From NCBI GenBank assembly GCA_023213315.1, contig JAKCPI010009401.1:18648-82647 (forward strand): 64,000 nucleotides of DNA, given 5' to 3'. Of this stretch, positions 56,798 through 64,000 are shown piece after piece; position 1 is the stretch's first letter, and each line of letters begins with the position of its first letter. The position numbers and the translations under genes are program-made. The stretch comes from Euborellia annulipes. Taxonomy: Eukaryota; Arthropoda; Insecta; Dermaptera; Anisolabididae. The notes beneath the pieces were generated by a model. That model was not told the DNA's origin. It ran no database searches and worked only from the letters and a program-made list of their open reading frames with translations.

Positions 56798-57037
56798 CAT
56801 TGGCGTAGCCAGAAATTTTTGATGGGGGGGGGATCAAGAAATTTTTTTTTCAAAAATTTAAGATTATTTTAGGGTATTTATAAATCATTTTGGTTTGTTT
56901 TTTTTTAGCTAGAGTATATTATTATATTTTACTTTCTCTTACCCTATGTGAAATATAATTTGTATTAAATATCTAGTCATGGCTTGGGTCCCAGTGGGGG
57001 GGGTTGAACCCCCAACCCCCCCCTGGCTACGCCTATG
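56798..57037. mobile_element. hAT-like MITE, copy 2
   Basis: Same TIRs and body as 7634-7869, 240 bp. The flanks CGGTTGTA and CGGTTATA form an 8 bp target duplication (7 of 8). The right flank continues into the fold-back fragment, showing insertion into that sequence. Confidence 0.85.
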
Positions 57038-57300
57038 CGGTTATACAACGGTTCGACTACTTATTTTGAACTGAGACAAAATTCACTTGAGTGGAAGCAA
57101 GTGCACAGTTTTGAAAACGACCATGGGCTTAGCCAGACATCTTGTTAAGGGGGGGGGGGGCAAACACTCGTTTGGACGAGAGGGGGGGGTCTGCAATTAA
57201 TATATACATAAACTATTAATTATTTATTTTTATTATTATTAATTATTTTCCTTATACAGTATAAGCACATCAAAAAAAAAAAAAACACATAATCAAAACG

Positions 57301-57521
57301 CAGGGGCGTCATTTTTTTGGGGAGGGGCAGGGCCCCCCCAGGGCTCTGATTTTTATAAAATTTTATATTATTCTAAATAAAATATTCCAAAATACATCTA
57401 CGAGTATACAAACTGTAGAAAATTAAACAATTAATTAAATATGTTTTGACCAAATTTGTGTATTTATTTTAAGAAAAAAAATGTTTGCCCCCCCTCCCCA
57501 AGAAAAAGTTCAAATGACGCC
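57301..57521. mobile_element. MITE with CAGGGGCGTCATTTTTTTGG end
   Basis: Left GGCGTCATTTTTTTGGGGAG + GGGC is mirrored by GCCCCCCCTCCCCAAG...AAATGACGCC on the right. Its outermost right bases are missing. No coding capacity. Confidence 0.6.
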
Positions 57522-57549
57522 AAAAAATTAATACAAAATGTGGTTTCTT

Positions 57550-57605
57550 ATTAAAAACTCTCATAATAATAATAATAATAATAATTAATAATAATAATAA
57601 TAATA
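57550..57605. repeat. (AAT)n microsatellite
   Basis: About 18 AAT units with one AATT interruption. Frames over it are poly-Ile/Leu artefacts. Confidence 0.85.
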
Positions 57606-57991
57606 CAAGCAACAAAAAAAGCTTTAATAAAACATTATTTTTGTTTAGTAAAATAGTTGCAAAAATAATTATTATAAAGGATAGTTTTTTTTTTATAGAA
57701 ATGAATAAATATTTGCTAAGAGACAATAAAATAAAATAAATGTGGGTTCCACTGCTTTAGAAGAGAGAGGATTTAGAGGATTATTTCGCAGCCTTTCGTT
57801 AGATTTATAGACATGTATTTAATTCTGAAAAAAATTGTTTTGAAAATAAAGAAGTAAATCTATTTGAAAATTATGAGAGGAATTTATTTAACTATTTATA
57901 TTTTTTTTTATATCAAACTTAAGAAAATAATGAATGATATATAAATTTTAATTCAAATTTAGAAAATTAAGAGAGGGAATTTTATGTTTAA

Positions 57992-58638
57992 AGGCTCTAA
58001 CAGACAGAACGCGAAATTCGCGTCGCTCAGGCTACGCGCGTATTTCGCGGCGAAAGGCGTTTTTGCTAAGCCACACAGGAAGCGTAATCTGGGCGTACGA
58101 TCCGGTATTGTGTATATGTTTCAACAACCTTTATTTAATGAATTTATAAATATTTTATAAATAAAGTATTATATTACGAAAGAAATAGAATATCATTGGA
58201 AAATTAGATTTTATTTAAATCTTATTTTATTAATGATAACTTTGATTAAATATTTTTCGAGGCTTGTAAATTAGAATAAGATAATACTATTCAATTACCT
58301 CGATTCGGACTTTTTACTAATCATAGATTGGCTGCCAACAAAAAACATATTTTATTATTCACTTTTATTTAGTTAGAGGCGAAAAAACAAGTGTTTTTAA
58401 CTCTATAAGTTTTTTTATTTCATTACTCATCTTGATGATTCGCCTGTTCGCGCGAAGGAGTTGTAATTTTGTACAACTCGAAAAAGCTGTCGCGCGAAAG
58501 AGAGCGTTTACGCCGCGTAAGTTCGCCCCCTGTGTGACGGGGATGATACAGTCTTGCCTTATACAACATTTCGCGGCCTTTCGCGGCGTTGAAAAAACGC
58601 CAAGCGACGCGAATTTCGCGTTCTGTCTGTTAGAGCCT
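57992..58638. mobile_element. PIF/Harbinger-like non-autonomous element, TAA TSD
   Basis: TIRs of about 36 bp: AGGCTCTAACAGACAGAACG + CGAAATTCGCGTCGCT on the left, exact inverse on the right, with further GCG-rich subterminal inverted sequence (CGCGGCGAAAGGCG). TAA is duplicated at 57989-57991 and 58639-58641. A 3 bp TWA duplication fits PIF/Harbinger. The GC-rich ends contrast with the A/T-rich centre. The 69-codon frame at 58432 is a TIR shadow. Confidence 0.85.
58248..58330. repeat. Short interspersed repeat, copy 3 of 3, inside the Harbinger-like element
   Basis: TTTTTCGAGGCTTG, AGATAATACTATTCAATTAC and CTCGATTCGGACTTTTT match 10572 and 34436. It is nested in 57992-58638, so it either inserted there or is part of the element's body. 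Confidence 0.45.
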
Positions 58639-58789
58639 TAAAAGTGTTTCTAGGCCTATATTCTGACCCAATTCAAACTTCGAATTTTAAATGAGCAGGC
58701 CTATTCGTGCTATAAGCAATATAACCTTTTTTTTTTTTGAATGGGAAAATTCTAATAATTAAATTAAAATTGCATTTTAAAATAAAAAC

Positions 58790-59095
58790 TCTTGTTTTGG
58801 ATTAATCTGTGTTTATTTGTATAAAATTTCACGTTTCGACCACTCATTCTGTGACCTTCTTCAAGTACAAATTCTGATACAATCACAAAGCTTCCTATAT
58901 CTAGAGAGCTGCATTCTGAACTCAAACATAAGATACTAATCAAGCGTTGTAAGCTGGACTATGTTTCAGTTCACTAGATTTAAGAAGCTTAGGGATTGTA
59001 TCAGAATTTGTACCTGAAGAAGGCCATAGAGTGAGTGGCCGAAACGATGTATTTTATACAAATAAACACAGTTTATCCGAAAACAAGAAATTTTA
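58790..59095. mobile_element. Fold-back element with hammerhead-like ends
   Basis: AAACTCTTGTTTTGGATTAA, TGTGTTTATTTGTATAAAAT, CACGTTTCGACCACTCA on the left mirror the right arm; inner AAATTCTGATACAATC pairs with GATTGTATCAGAATTT. The right core is intact; in the left arm (58833-58865, minus) C3 is changed to T. Close relative of 12043 and 30398. Confidence 0.8.
59014..59045 (+). ncRNA. Hammerhead-ribozyme-like motif, best helix II
   Basis: CTGAAGA 59014-59020, GGCCA 59022-59026, TGGCC 59036-59040, GAAAC 59041-59045, then GATGTA. The helix III/loop/GUA arrangement is possible (AC-GAT-GU-A). TTTGTA before and TACAAA after could close helix I, with unpaired bases next to the core. Confidence 0.4.
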
Positions 59096-59518
59096 ATATT
59101 AACAACTGTGAATGTTTAAACTCTCAAAATAAAATGTTTGCCTGGGGTTTGGTTTTTATTCCCTTAAAAATAACGATTTTGTATTTCGGTTTTTAGTTCA
59201 GACCGGAAACAAAGTCTTGTTTTAAAATCTGTGATAGTAATTCAATGAATTAAGACAAATAGTAATATAAGATTTAAACTTTCGACCGTTGTTAATATAT
59301 TTTCTCTCCATATTTATTATTACAAGAGATGACAAGTGGATGTCATTTTTAACATGAGAAGTTTGCTTTGATTTTATAATTATACATGATTAAATCATAA
59401 ATAAATTTTCTTAATAAAAATCAACATATTAAAGTTTACTACTGTAGCCTATATCTTAAAATAAAATAAATAAATAACATAGATAACGAAGTTGCAAAAT
59501 CTTCCCATTCATTTTTTT

Positions 59519-59572
59519 TACTTTCTCTTATCCTATATATAATGAAATATATAGAGAGAAAGTATTTCTTTA
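59519..59572 (+). repeat. PAL-family 5' end palindrome, solo
   Basis: TTACTTTCTCTTATCCTATA ... TATAGAGAGAAAGTA, then unrelated sequence. Confidence 0.6.
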
Positions 59573-59599
59573 AGAATAAAATCTCCTTGTACTTATAAA

Positions 59600-59880
59600 A
59601 TTTTGATCCGGCCTAGTGACGAACGTTTTAATTTATTATTGTAGAATTCCAAAGATTTGGTGGAAAATCAAGATTCTTAATAATTATTTACCTCCCATTT
59701 TTACTGCTACCAACGGACCAATTTTCGCCTTCTTTCAATGACATGTTACGATCATTTAGGTTTATAAATATGCCAAGTTTCATCCCTATCCGATAAGTAG
59801 TTCCAGAGAAACAATCAATAAAATAAAACATAAATCTAAGAACTTTTTTATTTCTGGGCTCCTGAAACGCCAAAAATTAT
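59600..59880. repeat. Diffuse ancient repeat-like segment
   Basis: GCCAAGTTTCATCCCTATCC + GATAAGTAGTTCCAGAG echoes AATTTCATCCCGATCGG near 36236. A 61-codon minus-strand frame here has no domain. Confidence 0.3.
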
Positions 59881-59988
59881 TCAGATTTATTTTTTCTAGA
59901 TCAATCCTTAATAATCTTACACATTTTAATAAAGCAGAATTTTTACACAAATAAATAATTTATGTAAGCGAGGTGAATAGCTGAATCA

Positions 59989-60208
59989 ATATGTAGAAGG
60001 ATGAATAAAAATGCTAAACAGCTATATTATTTCTTTATTGTATTCAAACGCACGCGACGTTTCGGTCGACCATGCGACCATCTTCATGGCTAGGATTGAT
60101 CTATTCACTAAATCCTAGCCATGAAGATGGTCGAATAGTCGACCGAAACGTCGCACAATAAAGATATAATAATAGCTGCTTAGCATTTTTATTCATCTTT
60201 CTACATAA
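59989..60208. mobile_element. Fold-back element with mutated hammerhead-like cores
   Basis: GTAGAAGGATGAATAAAAAT + GCTAA is mirrored by TTAGCATTTTTATTCATC. Inner arms read CATGAAGATGGTCG...CGACCGAAACGTCGC in both orientations. Helix II pairs perfectly (GGTCG/CGACC), but the core is ATGAAGA, so the C3 position is lost in both arms. Confidence 0.75.
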
Positions 60209-60454
60209 ATAATTAAAAATATTGAATAGATTTAGTTCTTTATTTTGAAAACAATTATTTTTTTCTGAGTTAAATATAACAATAAATCTAGAACAAAATC
60301 CTCTAAATCCTTTCTTTCAAGCTCTGAGTATTATATTAATTATAGCGTCTATCAATTCTCCCAGGAAAAAAAGGACAAAATCTTGATTGTTTCCATGAAG
60401 GTATAAATGTCCTTTCAAATATTATAAACAAATAGAGAATTAAGAATAATTCAA

Positions 60455-60775
60455 GGAGGAGGTCCTCGTAATCGGATTGCGAAGCTAGTTGTTATACACA
60501 GATTACTGCTTGGGCCACATAAACAATAATTGGAGCATTATTTAATAAAGAGGTGCATCTGGTGATTAGAGCGGTGATGTGCTGCTGGCGATGGCCAAGT
60601 GTCGGGATCGTGGTCCAGGGGGGAGGGGAGGGGGGTTGGACAGTGGCCAGGGCCACGTGCCAGTCGCCATCACGCTGACATCCCGCCATCATTTATAATG
60701 ATGGATCGGGCAACACTTTGCTTAAAGCTTCGCCGGTTATGTTCCCCCGTCAACCCTCGGGAACCTCTACACGAC
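60455..60775. promoter_or_regulatory. Single-copy-looking island with homeodomain and E-box motifs
   Basis: CGTAATCGGATTGCG, CAGATTACTG, ACAATAATTGGAGCATTATT, GGTGATTAGAGC, CCACGTGCC and CATTTATAATGATGG. The centre is G-rich (GGGGGGAGGGGAGGGGGG). Ends in (AAAT)n. Candidate regulatory element by motif density. Confidence 0.25.
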
Positions 60776-60809
60776 AAATAAATAAATAAATAAAAAAAAA
60801 AACAATTAA

Positions 60810-61535
60810 CCTTCCCCTTGCTCTATTCTACCTTCATCATCAAAAATTTATTGATCGTTAAAAATATTATAATTTTTCAAAATAATTTTCTGTTTTCCTA
60901 ACTAAATGGGAAGTGAATTAGTCATTATTTAAAATTAACTAGCATTAAAAAAAAAGAATGAGAGGAAAATTATCTTGCGTACTTTATGAGTTTATAATTA
61001 AAGAAGCGCATACATATAGAGTGACCCAACAGGTTTATTTATTTTAACATGAAACACTAATCAAAAAAGATTGTTATGATTTAAAAATGTTTTACATTGG
61101 GTGAACATATTAAAAACATAGAGATGAATTAATTTGAAATTAAATGAGCAAAAAATATTAGTTGAAAAAAAAATCCATATTTATGATCTGCATCTTAAAA
61201 TATTCTGTTGAATTTCTGACAGTAATTGCTCAAGCAATATTTGAATTTATTAACAAGCAATTCTTTCAATGCTCTTTAATTGTTCCTTTTTTGTTATTCG
61301 ATTTGAACCAACCCATAAATTTAATTTTTAAACTTATATATTGGTTTAAATCGAATTGGGAGTGCAGAGAGTGTGAGCAGGTGTAGCTGGGATGCTTACC
61401 ATTTTTTTCTGAGGAGAGAGATTTTTTCACATTGTAGAAAATAATTTTTATGATTCTTATATAAATGTGTAATATATTTTTAAAAATAATTTGTTTAATT
61501 TATAATTTCTTATTAAAGTAATGAATGTATGCTAA
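60810..61535. other. AT-rich spacer, no gene seen
   Basis: A 74-codon plus-strand frame at 61162-61386 is Ile/Phe/Leu-rich with no domain and reflects A/T-rich DNA. Confidence 0.35.
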
Positions 61536-61540
61536 ATATT

Positions 61541-61650
61541 TTTACTTTCTCTTACCTTATATATGAAATATATAGAGAGAGAAAGTATGCGATCATGTCA
61601 AAAATTCGATGTCGAGATTTTGATGGATATTCATTTTGCAGATGATCGTA
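61541..61650 (+). mobile_element. PAL-family 5' fragment
   Basis: TTTACTTTCTCTTACCTTAT palindrome followed by CATGTCAAAAATTCGATGTC and GAGATTTTGATGGAT; truncated after about 100 bases. Confidence 0.7.
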
Positions 61651-61797
61651 TTAGAGAAGTACTCTAAATAAACGAAAAAGTATATGAATGGTTAAATAAA
61701 AAACTCCTAAATTTTCTAACCAAATTTGTTTTGGATTAATAATTAATAAATTTATTTATGAAAATTCAAAACACTAGTTTCTAACAATTGTAAGATT

Positions 61798-62014
61798 TTT
61801 TTTAAAGTCTTTTCGGCATCTTAGGCCATATAGTCTTTAAACACACAATTATTTAGAAATGATATTTTAGAGGGTCCAGTCATATTTATTTCTACTATTT
61901 GGTATTCAAATGATTTAAATAAATTCATCGGAATGCCTGGGGTCCGAACCCGCGCCCCGTGTATTCCCGACTATCATTATTGACATTTGTCAACAACTCA
62001 GCCAAGGAGGGGGT
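61798..62014 (-). mobile_element. tRNA-derived SINE, class-II-like head
   Basis: Minus strand: CTTGGCTGAGTTGTTGACAA, TGTCAATAATGATAG, B box GGGTTCGGACCCC, CAGGCATTCCGATGAATTTA, and the shared tail ATATGGCCTAAGATGCCGAA + AAGACTTT. A complete relative of 30163. Confidence 0.8.
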
Positions 62015-62810
62015 TTCTAAGATTTATTCAAAATTAATATTTTTAAATTAATGAATATTTTGACTCAAGTGTCATCATCAGAAGGGATTTAACAACAAAT
62101 GTGTTAGTAGAAAGAAAAACTCTAATAGACTAAATAAAAAATCGCGATTAATTTTTATAGAAAGATTGGATAAATACCCCCCCCCCCCCTCGGCGGGAAA
62201 TTCTTATTTGAAAGTTTTTTTAATAAATCTTTGAAACTTTTGACATAGTGTTTTTAATTTTTCAATTTCATATAATAATGTTTTAACTAAAGCCAACATT
62301 TGATAATTTACATTTGAATAAATTATTTTTTAGAGATTAAAATAATAACAAATTCCAAAGAAATCAAGACTAGGATAGCAAAATCAACAGCGGGAAAAAA
62401 TGACTAAATTTCCTAAAACATCCTGATACGCCAGTGAATTTGAGATGTCTATATATTCTTAATTAATTTTTGTTTTGCTCAAAGTCATAGATAAGCTTTA
62501 GATAAGAGGAACGACCAAGTACAGGACTTCTTGGTCATAATTGAGATATTGACTTACCTTTAATAAATCATTTGATGATAATCTCCAAACTCCACTTACC
62601 GGACGACATAAATAAATCATCTTAAGATGAGATAAAATGATTTATAATAATAAATGTATATTTCACATTTTTCTATTTATCAATTGGAATATTGACAATT
62701 AGCAACGAAAATTTTTTAATTGATTGTAGATGGCCGTAAGGAAGATCAATTTATTCTAAGGAGGTTCTAAGGTTTTGCGCATTATCTGTTGTAGATATTT
62801 CGATACCAGT

Positions 62811-62968
62811 CAGCAGGGCCGGCGCAAGCTATTCTCCCCCCCTGGGAAAGATATTTTTTTTCCCCCCCCCCCAAAAAAAAAAATTAAAATTTTTTCCCCC
62901 CCCCCCCCTTAACAATTTTTTTTCTTTTTTTTAATTTATTTATTTTTTTTTTGGTTTTTTTTGGGAAA

Positions 62969-62999
<31 letters not shown>

Positions 63000-63005
63000 C
63001 CCTTC
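62811..63005. mobile_element. CAGGGCCGGCGCAAGC end plus low-complexity, possibly error-rich sequence
   Basis: CAGGGCCGGCGCAAGC resembles, from memory, hAT-type TIRs in invertebrates. No inverted partner is visible because the following 180 bases are C, A and T homopolymers, which may be poorly resolved. Confidence 0.4.
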
Positions 63006-63309
63006 GGTTGCCCTCGGCTTTCGCCTGGTTCCCCCAGTGAGATGGAATCATCCTCAGTACGATTTAAACATCCATATCTTCTTCCTGGTTCAGACACTTT
63101 TTGTTATGCATCTCCTACAATATTTAAAGATATATATGTACGCGGAAAAAATTTAAACAATTTAATTTTAATTTTTCCAATTCTTGTGAAATAAATGAAA
63201 GTATTATTTATTATCAGATTTGTTTAAAACGAATGATTAATCACAATGTTACACTTTAAACACATTTTAGTTTATTTATTATATAAGTAAAGATATGTCT
63301 GAATGATGG

Positions 63310-63420
63310 CATTTCCGTGATGATGGCCGGGGGTCGAACCTGGGCCCCCCGCCGGCTTCCTGACCTTTGGCGCACATTTGCATACGCTGAATGTTGGGGG
63401 CCCACGCGTTGCCATTAAAC
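63310..63420 (-). mobile_element. tRNA-like B-box fragment
   Basis: Minus strand GCCCAGGTTCGACCCCCGGC has a canonical B box. The upstream AACGCGTGGGCCCCC and GCGCCAAAGGTCAGGAAGCC do not give a clear A box. Possible SINE head. Confidence 0.35.
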
Positions 63421-63744
63421 ATTACACAAGAGTTAATTATGCTCGCGAGTTTTCCGGCCTTTTACCATAGCACTTAGTAGATTGCTTCAAGAGAACAAGA
63501 AGAATGAATAGATTCGCTAGAAATAGCATCAAACACACGGCGGGATTCTTAGAAGCAACGGGTTAGATCATCTCAAGAAATTGAGGTGTGGTCACCACAA
63601 AGCCACGACTAAAATATCACCTTAGAATATCCCTCTTTTCAGGGGCAAAGTAATTTTTATCAATAAATAAAGATAACTAACTACGGTGTATTTTAAGTAA
63701 AAATACCAGAATGTTTCATTATTTGAAAAAATTTTCAATTTTTT

Positions 63745-63792
63745 TTTTTAAATTTATTTAATGAAAGTATTTTCGGCATCGGAGGACACTTA
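63745..63792 (-). mobile_element. SINE 3' tail fragment
   Basis: GTATTTTCGGCATCGGAGGA is a diverged reverse-complement copy of the shared SINE tail beside a T run. Confidence 0.45.
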
Positions 63793-63847
63793 CACAATTC
63801 GCATAAGAGGAGATGCAAACCTTTGAGCCCTAGCACAAATTTTCAAA

Positions 63848-63915
63848 TTTATTTATTTATTCAAATTAGTGTGTACATAGAGCCTGATGGCTCCTCATAG
63901 TGTACAAGATTGAAT
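63848..63915 (-). mobile_element. LINE 3' end with AATAAA-type tail
   Basis: Minus strand GTACACTATGAGGAGCCATC + AGGCTCTATGTACAC forms a hairpin, followed by ACTAATTTGAATAAATAAAT. Hairpin plus short tandem tail resembles CR1/L2-type LINE 3' ends and parallels 15859-16078. Confidence 0.45.
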
Positions 63916-63987
63916 GACAGCAATGCTTTTAAATTATAAATAAACACTAGCTGCGTAGCCTACCTTCGCTTGATAATTAAGAAATTA

Positions 63988-64000
63988 AAAAATCTGGTGT
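63988..64000 (-). repeat. PAL-family 3' end, cut by window edge
   Basis: AAAAAATCTGGTGT is the start of the PAL 3' hairpin as seen at 1821, so a reverse-orientation copy probably continues beyond the window. Confidence 0.5.

Larger units (their letters stand above)
56729..57600. mobile_element. 870 bp inverted-repeat region with nested MITEs
   Basis: GAGTTTTTAATAAGAAACCA + CATTTTGTATTA near 56748-56779 is mirrored at 57529-57565, both beside (ATT)n. Inside are the hAT-like MITE 56798-57037, a GTCGAA-type fold-back fragment (57042-57123) and the GGCGTCATTTTTT MITE (57301-57521). A related ACTCCCATAATAAT end occurs near 17988 and 31850. Confidence 0.6.

Noticed and set aside
58432..58641. Arg-rich 69-codon frame
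   Set aside because: It is the GC-rich subterminal region and TIR of the Harbinger-like element.
60054..60153. Active hammerhead motifs in both arms of 59989-60208
   Set aside because: Helix II is perfect, but both cores read ATGAAGA, losing the essential C3, so catalysis is unlikely.

Overview
The window is about 70% A+T and reads as non-coding DNA from a metazoan genome, most likely an invertebrate. Reasons: no long open reading frame, several tRNA-derived SINEs, LINE 3' ends with AATAAA-type tails, many short terminal-inverted-repeat (TIR) elements, microsatellites, and a SINE tail made of CCTAA units (the arthropod-type telomere repeat; weak evidence for an arthropod). I find no intact protein-coding gene, no functional tRNA or rRNA gene and no prokaryotic feature. 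Almost all short open frames are chance frames or repeat shadows. The only recognisable protein remnant is the C-terminal end of a non-LTR reverse transcriptase at 18240-18740, minus strand.

Main repeat classes. (1) A roughly 670 bp family with hairpins at both ends ('PAL family'), best at 1821-2490, 13442-14111, 15818-16678 and 45522-46518. (2) Fold-back elements whose arms end in a block resembling the hammerhead ribozyme core (CTGANGA, hairpin, GAAAC), at 12043-12412, 18031-18853, 30398-30604, 38527-39083, 51963-52126 and 58790-59095. (3) tRNA-headed SINEs with at least three different heads, several sharing one 3' tail (GGCCTAAG-TGCCGAAAAG); a different SINE at 32197-32413 has a perfect 15 bp target duplication. 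(4) hAT-like MITEs with 8 bp target duplications at 7634-7869, 56798-57037 and 44573-44912. (5) Other TIR elements: 5206-5464, 24646-24909, 26380-26607, 40315-40597, 47706-47967, 54765-55578 and 57992-58638. Nesting is common.

Layout. 1-9450: PAL copy, SINEs, a palindromic tandem array, MITEs and a G-run segment. 9450-19850: a promoter-like repeat, the first hammerhead-like fold-back, two PAL copies, SINEs, and the composite fold-back holding the RT remnant. 19850-33000: AT-rich spacer with MITEs, SINEs and a pair of TATA-containing repeat heads. 33000-45000: a 5S-like fragment, suspect low-complexity sequence, nested MITEs and a fold-back. 45000-64000: an interrupted PAL copy, minisatellites, large TIR elements and more SINEs.

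Between repeats lie short single-copy-looking islands with more balanced base composition and clusters of homeodomain-type cores (TAAT/ATTA), an exact octamer and PBX-HOX-like motifs. They could be regulatory elements in a gene-poor interval or intron, but only cross-species alignment can show this. Nothing here works as an operon or pathway.
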